The notes under the pieces were generated by a model. That model was not told the origin of the DNA. It saw nothing but the letters and a program-made list of their open reading frames with translations, and did no database searches. Below, one piece after another: positions 11,850-25,098 of a DNA stretch of 64,000 bases. The DNA is from Azadirachta indica (taxonomy: Eukaryota > Streptophyta > Magnoliopsida > Sapindales > Meliaceae): positions 6,053,191-6,117,190 of the forward strand of contig CM040443.1 of NCBI GenBank assembly GCA_022749755.1. Reading direction: 5' to 3'. Both the position numbers and the translations under genes were made by a program. How positions within the stretch are numbered: the stretch's first letter is position 1; the number at the start of each line of letters is the position of its first letter.

Positions 11850-13297
11850 GTTTTTACGTTTGATGTATGCGTACGTTTGAGTGAGAAAGTGGAAGTTTTA
11901 GAAAAAATCATAATAAGTTTTTGGGGCTATATTACAAAATGAAAATATTGACATGAAATTTTTATTTTGATTAAATGATTGATATACTCTTTTTTAATTA
12001 TTAATATTTAAACAAGGTTTTAAGTTTTTTTAATTATGATGTAGCCATTGTTGATATTTTATCATATGTTTATTTGAGATTAGTCTTTAAATTGTTTCAA
12101 TTGTGACCCAATTTATATTTTAGTTTTTTCTTTTGGATGAATTCTGCTGTGCTATTTCATTAAATTGTAGAGAATCATACACAAGCACCTAAATAAGAAA
12201 GAGGTTTTGGTCTTTACAACTCAACTACTAAGTTGAGTGGCAATAAATATTTTCATTGAAAGTTCCTTTTATGGTACAAGAGATTTTTGATAAAAATTAT
12301 AGTCTTATAGTGTATTTTATGATCTAATTGATTGATTGAAAAATGAAAAAAATGAAATGAGCTAAAAAAACAAAAGATTGAATGTAAAAAATTTGATGAA
12401 GGTGACATAAAATAAAGATTATTTGTTTGATTTAATTATAAATAACTCTAAAACAATTATTTTAGGCTAACAAATTATTCTTTATTTGAGAGAATCACAT
12501 AATTTCTTGCAAGACTTATAAAATTAATGTCAAAGTGTTTTTAATTAAAGATATTGAAATTTTTCATAAATTTTGAAGTCTCATAAGAATTCGCCATCAG
12601 CAGAATAAAATTATAATGATACTAATGAAATGAAAGAAATTTAATAGAATAGAAAATAGTTTAGAACTACTCTCCGCCCTTCTCCGACTCTACCTTATTT
12701 ACTATTTTATCTATATAGACAACACGATACATGAACCAAATTCCTGTCTTCATTTTATTAATATATATAATAATGTAAATCAAATTTTATTTATATATTA
12801 ATAAAAGAAATAATTAATTATATTATTTTAGAAGTAAAAATGTATAGATGGACAATATTTAATAAAAATAAAAGTATATAATTCATAACTTTTGTCCCAC
12901 TGAGTTGTCAAGCTTATTTTGTTAATATATTATTGTATTATAAACAATACAATAATATATTAATAATATTTTTATTTAATATATGATATAAATAAATAAT
13001 AAAATTAGCAAAATAAATGGGAAATAAGGAATCCATTCTCTCATGTGTTAAGGAATGGTGCAGAGAACGAGGATTAAAATGAAAAACGTCATTTCTATGT
13101 TCAACCTATAATTAGACGTTGGAGGATTGCTCATTTTTTAATGAAAGTATTATCTAAACAAGAATGAAGTTGTGGGCTTTCATGGGCCTGATTTTATCCC
13201 TTGGTATTAGTTCTCTGGATCTCAATGTGTCATGGTCTGGCCTTTATGTCAACAACTGGTTTAAGCCCCTACTCTTCCTTCAATTCTTCTCTGTTTC

Positions 13298-13307
13298 TTT
13301 ATTTTAT
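13298..13307. repeat. Left target-site duplication of element B
   Basis: TTTATTTTAT lies immediately before the left inverted repeat. An identical 10-mer follows the right inverted repeat at 14443-14452. Confidence 0.7.
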
Positions 13308-14442
13308 GGAGTTTTAACACATCTCTCCTGATATTTAAAATTTTAACAATTAAATTAAAAATTTAAGAAAAAATATATTTATCTCTTCTGGACCGTTAGT
13401 TGACCATTTAATTTTATTTATATAACTATAATACCCTTAATTTTAAAGTAAAATAGAAGAAATTTAATTTGTATGTAATAAAAAATAATTTTAATTTATA
13501 TTTATATTTATATTTATTTAAAAATTAGAAATTTAATTAATGATAATTTAATTTACGATTTCAACACTTAGATAAAAATTTTAAGAAAAGACACATTTAG
13601 CTCCCTTGAACTGTCAATTGACCATGTATTTTCGTTTAAAATAATTATAATACTCTTAATTGCTTCAAAATAAAGTTTAAAACAATTATAATTTATATTC
13701 ATTTAATATTTATTTAAATTAAAATTTTTTTTAATGATATTTAAAATTAACAATTTAGTCATGTTGATATTTTTTCTAATTTTTTTTCATTGCGTAGTTC
13801 CATCAAATTTTTTTTGTAAATCTAAAAGTTTACATTTGCTTTACGAGTCATAAGATTGATATTGAAGTGTGAATTTCATATGAATGTGTATGATATAAAT
13901 TTTATATTAAAATATTTTTGTAAGAAGAGTGAGATTGATAAATCTGTAAAATTGTTTAGTGAAATAAAAAAAAAATATAGTTTATTACTAGAGAATTTGC
14001 AAAAGAGAGGAGTAAGAAAGGCAGCAGCTTTACATATTAGAATTTGAGATTTGGATAAATATGATATATGAATAAAAATTAAATTCATATTTTGAGTAAA
14101 TATTAAATAAATGTAAAATAAAATTATCAAGTTAAATTATCATTAATTAAATTCTTAATTTCAATAAATATTAAATATATATACGTAAACTAAAATCGCA
14201 AATTAAATTGTCATTAATTAAATTTCTAATTTTTAAATAAATATAAATATAAATTAAAATTATTTTTTATTACGTACAAATTAAATTTCTTATACTTTAC
14301 TTTGAAATTAAGGGTATTATAATCATATAAATAAAATTGGATAGTCAACTAATAGTTCAGAGGAGGGAAATGTATTTTTATTTAAACCTTTCATTTAAGT
14401 GTTAAAATTTCAAATTTCAGGAGAGATAAGTGTTAAAACCCC
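13308..14442. mobile_element. Mutator-like non-autonomous element, copy B
   Basis: Long terminal inverted repeats of at least 250 bases. The left end is GGAGTTTTAACACATCTCTC and the reverse complement of the right end is GGGGTTTTAACACTTATCTC. Pairing continues with few mismatches through the shared tracts TATAATACCCTTAATTT and AAATTAGAAATTTAATTAAT. A perfect 10 bp direct repeat (TTTATTTTAT) flanks the element, and this length is typical of Mutator-superfamily insertion. A second, same-direction copy of the inverted-repeat sequence starts near 13559, so the element is nested or rearranged. There is no transposase. An open frame at 13856-14047 faintly resembles a pentatricopeptide repeat. Confidence 0.82.
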
Positions 14443-14452
14443 TTTATTTTAT
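14443..14452. repeat. Right target-site duplication of element B
   Basis: Exact copy of the 10-mer at 13298-13307. Confidence 0.7.
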
Positions 14453-15673
14453 TTTACACCAAGCTATGATGAATATTCTTGAATAATTTTTGTATTATAA
14501 CTATCATATTATATGGTGGATTTTTCACTACTTCAATTTGTTGACTTAATCTTAAACACAAATTTTATCAATTAATCAATACATTTCAACGGCTAAATTT
14601 TAAAGTAAAAAATTAATAATATGATAATTCAAAAATTATTTTAGCCATTAAATTGTATGATCAAGATAAAAATTTGTGCTTATAATTAAATTCAAAAAAT
14701 TAAACCAAGGGAATCCTACCCATTTGACAAAGCGATTAATCAAACTTTCGAATTGTGTTATCTAAATCTTTTGATTTTTTAAGTTATTGTATTATTTATT
14801 TTTTAAATGTTACTAGTAATTAATAAGTTAACATGTTAATGTGTATTTAATTGTATGACATATTATTTTTGTGGTTTTGTAATTTATTAAATATTATATA
14901 TTTTGATTTCGTTATAATAAAATACACTAAAATACACTTGTTTGCAAATTTATAATTATAGAAAATGACAATTGAAATATCTTTTTAGACATAACAAATA
15001 ACAACATTTACAATTTTAATACACAAAATAATTACATATTAATTCTTAATAATATCTTTTGACTACAACTATAATTCACTAATATTATAATCAAGGATCT
15101 ATTGGGATAATATTAAATCTATTTATACAAAGTCTAAATCATGGTATATCACAGATTATCAATTTTTTTATTTTGTCCCAATAACTTATATAGAGAGCAT
15201 AATTTCATTAAAATATTTACTTTTTTTTTTACTAGTTTCATAATTATTTTTTCAAAACAAAATTTATACTCCAAAAATATAATTTTTTTTGTCATTGCCA
15301 AATTATATAGTCAATTTTTTAAATAGTTTTACAATACTCAATTTTATGTATTTGAGACCATTTCAAATATAAGCATGCCACCAATTTTCTAATTTTATAT
15401 TTTATTTTAAAAAATTAATTTCTTTAATTTCTAAATACACAGTTGACTAATTTTTGTTACCTGATTGCGGGAGGAACAACATCTGAAAAGGCGTTACAGT
15501 CATTTCGTCGGCTTACCAAAATAACCAGCCAACGATGCCGTTTACATCAAATAAAATGCAAAAATCGAAAAATATTCCATATTAAACAACGTAAAAGTGA
15601 AAAATAAAAATAAAAAACAACAGAAAATTTATCGAACCAGCGAATACATATAGTGAGCCGAAGACTTCACATC

Positions 15674-15682
15674 AAACCCTAG
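15674..15682 (+). promoter_or_regulatory. Telo-box-like motif before ATP synthase beta
   Basis: AAACCCTAG lies 40 bases upstream of the start codon, probably at the transcript start or in the 5' UTR. AAACCCTA elements are common in plant housekeeping promoters. Confidence 0.5.
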
Positions 15683-15721
15683 TTCACAACATTTTCTCTC
15701 TCTTCTTTGAAGCCCTAACCA

Positions 15722-19170
<3,449 letters not shown>

Positions 19171-20423
19171 ACCAAATCCTTCCACACACCACCGTAGACT
19201 GTTCCCTGTTCTTTTCTGGTTCCCTTATCTTGATTACTGCGAATATATCAAATAATTTAGGTGATGCTGGCCATGCCGGCAACAGGATGATGTTCATTTT
19301 TTGAGACCAAAAATTTGTGCCAGGAGCTTCTATTTCTTTTTTGCTTTTTAATGTTATTGCAAAAGTGTGAAATAGGAACAGAACGGGAGCCTGTCCTGCT
19401 AAAAGAGCCCGCTTTTTTTTTTGTTATTTAATAAGGGAAAAAAAAGAAGGCGGACGTGTATATTTCCTTTTTGATATTTTCAGAGAATCGGATGCTTTTT
19501 TAAATGTCACTGAAATTACAATCGACTGCTATGCCTTTGATTTTGGAAAGAGCTTTTTGTGTGTGGGGTTTTTTTTTCGTCTGTTGGTTTTCCAACGTAT
19601 TATATTATTTCCTTCGTTTCTCGGCTTCAATTTCAGCTGTCTGAATTGGCGGCTGGAAAGGCTTTTATTGGAGGCGATCCCTAGTCCATTAGAAGTTTTG
19701 AGTTGTTAACGAAAAGGTAGATTTATTTTAATTTTCCACTACTTTCCGAAGTTTCAAGCCATTCTTTTACATAATTAAAAATATTTTTTGGGTTTAATTC
19801 AATATTCAAAAGTTGAAGATTACAATGAAGAATTGAAGAAAGTGAGCTGTGTAACACTTCGGATTTTTCTTGAGAGCTCAAGGAAACTTCTAAAAGGTCA
19901 CTGAGTGTTTATAATCATCAGAATAAAAATTTATTTTGTTTGTGTAATGTAAGGCGTTTAAATCCGTAAAAATCGTGCTACGAAACAATTGAATAATGGT
20001 TAAATTATTTTTGACATGAATAAATAAATCAATTATATGTTTCATTAAAAAAATCATAAAGATACATACAAGGACCTCAATATACTTTTTAGGAAAAGAA
20101 AATGAAAGGTGACGAAACAAAACGAAGAAAATTCTCAAGTCCAATTAACAAAATTAAGCTTTCATCCAAGGGCCACGAGCAACCGATCAAAATTCCTACC
20201 TATTTGGCGGATCAATACCCAAGACCTTTCCCTGCTTATCCTTCAGGTTCACAATATCAGCCTCTAACATGACACGTAGGTAACTCTCAACCGTCCGTTT
20301 AATATCACTTAAACGGCTCTGATGAAGCGCCACCACATCAGAAAGCCCGACCACCTTTAGCGCCGTCTTTCTGCAGTCAGCGCCACCAAACACTCTCTGC
20401 TACTTGCTTCATATACATCTAAC
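19171..20423. other. Intergenic region with ATP synthase beta 3' UTR and pKIWI502 promoter
   Basis: The left part, to about 19650, is likely 3' UTR and terminator of the ATP synthase gene. The right 230 bases are less AT-rich and lie directly upstream of the next start codon. They carry an open minus-strand frame listed separately. Confidence 0.5.
20200..20393 (-). other. Unexplained open minus-strand frame ending at a splice-donor-like site
   Basis: An ATG at 20393 opens 64 codons with protein-like composition (for example SRLSDIKRTVESYLRVMLEA) that run into AG|GTAGGA, a good 5' splice site, at 20199. The ATG is only 30 bases from the divergent start codon of the next gene. I do not recognise the peptide and could not find a following exon within the next 1 kb. 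It may be a gene remnant, an unannotated first exon, or chance in a GC-richer promoter. Confidence 0.25.
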
Positions 20424-23195
20424 ATGGCCATTACTCTCTCTCCATCACCCTCCCTCACCCATGCGCACATTAGCCATTCTCCCCCTCCCATGTCTATCCT
20501 ACGCCGCCTCCCAGTTATCCATCTAAAGCCCCACAAACGCCGCCTTTCCTCTCTCGTCGCCGCCGCCGCCGCCGTACGTCAAGACACTACCGTTTGGACT
20601 CCGGCTCCGCTCGCCGAGATCTCTCCCGCCGCCGAATCCCTCTTCCATATATCCCTCGACGTTTCGGACGCTCCCGACCTTGCTTCTTCGCATACGAGCC
20701 CAGGACAGTACCTTCAGCTCCGCGTTGCTGACGGGGCCAAGCCTACATTTCTTGCAATCGCTTCTCCTCCTTCGTTCGCTGCGGCTAGTGGCGCGTTTGA
20801 ATTCTTGGTGAAGAGCGTGGCCGGCTCGACGGCGGAGGTTTTGTGTGGGTTGAAGAAAGGTGAGGTCGTCGAGATAAGTCAAGTTATGGGGAGAGGATTC
20901 GATGTCGATCGAATCCAGCCGCCCGATGAGCATCCGACGGTTCTGATTTTTGCTACCGGATCGGGAATCAGGTAAGATTTCAAATCCAATGTAAATTGTG
21001 GTTTTGCTAATACACGTGTTTTATTTTTAGGATTGTTTTGGGTGAACCTGGAAATGTTTTGGTGCTTCCTGGTACGCACTTGAGCAGGTAACGCCTTCAA
21101 GTGCTTCTCCAGGAAGCAGCTCATGTGTTTCTTCCAGGAAATGCTTTTGTGGGTTCAAGGAAACGCTTTTATAGGTTAAGAAAACGATTTTGGATGTGGC
21201 AATGTTTTGGCCGCTGATGAAGTGCTCTATGGAGATCATGAAAGTATTCAGAATTAAATTAGAATGTCTCTTTTTGGAGAAACACTTGGCAGGTGCTGTT
21301 TTAAGGGAAGTTTCGATAAGGGAACTTGCTATGTACTTCTCTAGAAAGGCAAAAAAATTTATTTGGATGTTGGCAGTTTTTTGGCGGTTGAAGATGGAAG
21401 TGTTCTTTGGAGCTAATAAAAGCATTTAGAACTTTTTTCTCGGAAGGAGCACTTGATAGATAGTTGCTGTTATAGAAAGCAGTTTTGATTAGATATATTA
21501 TTGAAATGCTTTTGGAGAAAGCACTTGATATATGTTTCTCTGAAAAGGGCTTTCTGACACTAAACATTTCTACTCAGAATCACTTTTTTATGTGAAAGCA
21601 TTATGACAACAACCTAAATATGGTTATTCTTATGAATATTCACATGACTTAGTATTCTGTTTTCTCCAGTCCAAACACCCTTGATGTGGTTATTCTCATG
21701 AATTTTCAAAGGACTTAGTATTCTGTTTTGTGCAGTCCAATCCGTTCTCTTATAGAGTCAGGATTCCGTGCAAAAGAGAGACCTGATGTGAGACTCTATT
21801 ATGGTGCTCGAAATCTTACAAGAATGGCTTATCAGGTTTGTATACCATGTGTGTTAGAACTTAGAATTCTGGTTCTATTTTTGCAAAAGAAAAATATATC
21901 AATATGATTGACATCGGGTTTGTATTTGTTTGCCTTATAGGATAGGTTTAAAGATTGGGAAACTTCTGGTGTTAAGATTGTGCCTGTGTTATCGCAACCA
22001 GATGCTAGTTGGTCAGGAGAAACTGGCTATGTACAGGTACACTCTTATGTTTTTCTTGTGTTCACTTCACACTTGTTTTGACACCCGCCAATGAAAATTA
22101 TCTGCTCCTAACACCATTGTTTGCAGGCTGCTTTTGCTAGGGCCAAACAGATTTTTAGCCCCAAGGGCACTGGTGCTGTGCTTTGTGGCCAAAAACCGAT
22201 GGCTGAGGTATGCTACCATGCTTGTTGAAAATATTTTCAGCATTTTATAAATTAGTTCATGATGATGCTTGCTTGTTTTATGGTGTACGTTAAATTTGGT
22301 AAGAAGTTGTACATAATCATTTATGTATGAATGTGCCTTTTTGTTCAGTAGTTTGTTACAATGCATAATTTTGCACTTCTTAGGTAGAATGGTCGCTCCT
22401 TGATCATTTGGTGATTATAAAAGTATTAAATTTATGTATAAACTGATGGCAAATGACAATCCGTGGTTTTGTCGATGAGTTTTAATTGGGTTATTGTGGG
22501 TATAGTTGACATGAGCTTAAGATACTAATAGTTGTCTGCCCTGAAAAAATTGGAGCGATTTTGGGTAGTGTCTGAGAAAAAGTATACTCAACTCAATAAA
22601 TCTTTATATGCTGGCCTGGTCAGCTATTTGATTTCTTTTTCTCAACTTGGCTCTGTCCAGGACAAGAATTTTTGATTAGTAAGATTACCATATGCTTTTA
22701 GCCCTATGGTAATGATATAGTGCTTTTTTTCTTTGCCACTGTGATTAAGGTTGTTTTTGGTGCAAGTTACTAAAGATTGCACATAAAATGTGCATGAAGC
22801 AGGTTAGCACAGATGGCATAGCCAGTTCACGATTTAGGCTTAATTTAATGCTCATAATTAGACTGGACTTTGGTTTGGGAAATAGGATTGGAATGAAAGG
22901 GATGAATTAGAATTAGTCTTAACTATTTGATGGCCTAGTTTTGTCTACCTTCTGTGGGATAAAGAATTAGACTGGGCATTAACGTCCACTTAAACTTACA
23001 ATTCTCAAACATCAGGTTGGAAATAATACCATTCTACAAGTCAATGCTACATTTTGAATTAATCATGGAACTCTACCTGTAAACCATCCAGAAAATGAAG
23101 AGTAACATGTGAGGGGTGTATTTATTTTGCAGGAAGTAACTTCGATACTAGTAGCGGAAGGAGTTTCTACAGAGAAGATACTGAAGAACTTCTGA
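20424..23195 (+). CDS. pKIWI502-like FAD/NAD(P)-binding oxidoreductase, plastid-targeted
   Basis: Ferredoxin-NADP reductase-fold protein of the plant 'fruit protein pKIWI502' family, 295 aa; the physiological substrate of this family is not well established. Five exons: 20424-20971, 21736-21835, 21941-22036, 22127-22207 and 23133-23195, 296 codons in frame. The Ser/Pro/Arg-rich first 50 residues look like a chloroplast transit peptide. An FAD-binding FR-type domain follows, including SPGQYLQLRV, and then the NAD-binding domain with ATGSGISPIRSLIES (spanning intron 1), RLYYGARN and the C-terminal CGQKPM. The start at 20424 is the first ATG of the long frame; an in-frame ATG also exists at codon 23. 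Intron 1 (764 bases) holds degenerate repeats and the last intron is 925 bases. Confidence 0.92.
21080..21560 (+). repeat. Degenerate repeat field in intron 1 of the pKIWI502-like gene
   Basis: About eight loosely spaced variants of a motif like TGCTT(T/C)T(G/C)(G/C)AGGAAGCA, many of them short imperfect inverted repeats (for example AAGTGCTTCTCCAGGAAGCA and TGCTTTTGGAGAAAGCACTT). The unit length is irregular, so this is not a simple tandem array. Confidence 0.5.
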
Positions 23196-24066
23196 CATGA
23201 CAAAATTCATTTAGTGTTTCTATATTGTTTTATTATTGCTGAGCACAGTTAGTAGTGATTCATTAATCCCACAGCTGAGGATCAAATCTCTTGGCAAATA
23301 AAACCAGTTCTGGAAATTTTGATTATCATTGGACTTGGAACAAACTAAATTATAGGATTATATGCCAAAGGTGTGGTGGGATAGCATAACTTCTATGCAT
23401 TAAATGATTCTCAGGAGTATCATTCAAAGCAAAAGCTAGATACATGTAGACAAAGTCACGTATATTTTTACTACCGTTTCCGTCAAAACTTCACATATTG
23501 GCAGATTTTTGGTGTTTGAATCAGGAATGTTTAAAAAAATGTTTGAATTCAAAGTTTCGGATACAGAATGATGTCATGTGACATTAACTGAAGACTATTA
23601 CATGTGTGGAGCTAGAGCTTTTAATGATATCATACAGCTTTCTGATTTTCTCACGTAATTCATTCTAATCTTAAAACTCTTCAGATGTAAGGTTCAAATT
23701 TGGAGAAATACAGGATTTGCAATCTTACCTTACCTTTTAATGTAAGATTTTTCGATGTAATCATTGAAATCGTAACCATTTACTGATTCTCAACAGACGG
23801 CCACATAACTAGCAGTGTACCGCCCTGGATCAAACTTGAAATTCGGGCATGGCAGCATATTTTGTGTAGAAGAAAAAGTTAAAAAAGACCGATGGCGTTT
23901 AGATTTGAATTTAGAGCTCAAATGGCATTCATAAGACTTCAAAGAAGTTTCAGTATCAAACACAAATACCCAGTCCAAGTCCAAGTTTTAAAATACCCCA
24001 TCAAACACAAAAAATGAACAAAGTAAATAAATCAATCACCATGATCAGGAAACGCTAAAGGTTGCC
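23196..24066. other. Convergent 3' intergenic region
   Basis: Spacer between the stop codons of the pKIWI502-like gene and the FAM133-like gene. It is AT-rich, presumably both 3' UTRs, with no recognisable gene. Confidence 0.6.
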
Positions 24067-25098
24067 CTACATATCCTGATGATCTTGAGAATCTTTGCTG
24101 TTGATCTCAATTCCATTTTTGTCCTCGTGTTCATTTTGGTGATTCCCATTTGGTTCTGTAGAGTTTTGAAGCAAATTATTCTTCTCCGCCTCCGAGTCTT
24201 GGGGCTCAATTCTTTCCTCATTGGAGTGATGGTGCCGATGTTTGTGATGATGGTGGCTGCTTTTGTGTTTTGCTCTTTTGCCTGTATCTTCATGATTGTC
24301 ATCAGATGACTTTCCTAGAGAGTGGCTCCTCCGATCATGTCTCCAATCATGTCTGTGCCCATAAGAATCATCAGATTCTGAGTCCTTGCTGTGTGATCTC
24401 CGGTGACGTTTGTGGTGCTTTTTATGATTTTTCCTCCTCATTGCACGAGCTTCCTCATCAGTTGAAGAATCTGAAGCACAAGACCCTGATCGGCGGTGTA
24501 GTTTTTGTGACTTTGCATGACTTCTCCTTCGCACTCTACTGTCATCCACTTCACTAGAAGAATCTGAATCACCTGATTCCAGCCACTGGTTGCGTTTGTG
24601 ATGTTTTGCATGACTTCTTCCAACTCCATCATCATCATCATCATCACTTGAAGAATCAGAAACATCAGAATCAGATCTTGAATCATGGTGTCTGTGTCTT
24701 CTGTGGTTTCTCTTTTTCCTCCTCTCTTCCTCAGATCCACTCTCGTATTCATCACTACTATCATCACTTAAGCTCGAAGATCGTCTCTTTGGTTTTCTTT
24801 GTGATTTCTTCGCCTTCCTCCTTTCAGTGTCAACTGAATGCTTCCTGTGCTTCTTGTGGCCTCTTCTCCTTTTCCTTCTGCCCCCATCACTGCTGTCACT
24901 ATCACTGTCAGAGTCTGAGTTGGACACAGATCTTCGTTTATGCTTTGCAGCCCTTGACTTCCTTTCCTTGGCTTCAGCATCAGCCTTTGCCTTTGCAGCA
25001 GCTTCCAGCTTCTGCTCCCATTTCAAAGGGGCTTCTTTCCTTTCCAAAACTCTCTTCTTTTTCTCCTCGACCAACTGGATGAACTTCTTGCAGTCCAT
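24067..25098 (-). CDS. FAM133-like Ser/Asp/Lys/Arg-rich protein
   Basis: Single coding exon of 343 aa. The N-terminus MDCKKFIQLVEEKKKRVLER and the following PLKWEQKLEAAAKAKADAEAKE are the conserved part of plant proteins annotated as FAM133-like. The rest is low complexity: alternating basic blocks (KRRRGHKKHRKH, HKKHHKRHRR) and Ser/Asp blocks (SDSDSDSDSSD, SDSSSDDDDDD), ending in a His-rich and then acidic Gln/Asn-rich tail. This composition is typical of nuclear proteins linked to RNA processing, but a molecular function is not established. The coding region is uninterrupted despite the repeats. The ATG is preceded by a long leader with at least one probable 5' UTR intron. Confidence 0.85.
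   Translation of the reverse strand: MDCKKFIQLVEEKKKRVLERKEAPLKWEQKLEAAAKAKADAEAKERKSRAAKHKRRSVSNSDSDSDSDSSDGGRRKRRRGHKKHRKHSVDTERRKAKKSQRKPKRRSSSLSDDSSDEYESGSEEERRKKRNHRRHRHHDSRSDSDVSDSSSDDDDDDGVGRSHAKHHKRNQWLESGDSDSSSEVDDSRVRRRSHAKSQKLHRRSGSCASDSSTDEEARAMRRKNHKKHHKRHRRSHSKDSESDDSYGHRHDWRHDRRSHSLGKSSDDNHEDTGKRAKHKSSHHHHKHRHHHSNEERIEPQDSEAEKNNLLQNSTEPNGNHQNEHEDKNGIEINSKDSQDHQDM

Larger units (their letters stand above)
11588..15721. other. Gene-free AT-rich interval between ASF1 and ATP synthase beta
   Basis: About 4.1 kb with no coding sequence that I can support. It contains the ASF1 promoter and 5' UTR (11588 to about 11900), one Mutator-like element (13308-14442), long AT-rich tracts, and the ATP synthase promoter at the right end. 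A plus-strand open frame of 74 codons at 11718-11942 lies antisense to the ASF1 leader and looks fortuitous. Confidence 0.6.

Noticed and set aside
11718..11942. Plus-strand 74-codon open frame antisense to the ASF1 leader
   Set aside because: No family resemblance, and it overlaps the ASF1 5' UTR and promoter. Most likely fortuitous.
20523..20933. 136-codon minus-strand open frame
   Set aside because: Lies wholly antisense to exon 1 of the pKIWI502-like gene, in GC-rich sequence; shadow frame.
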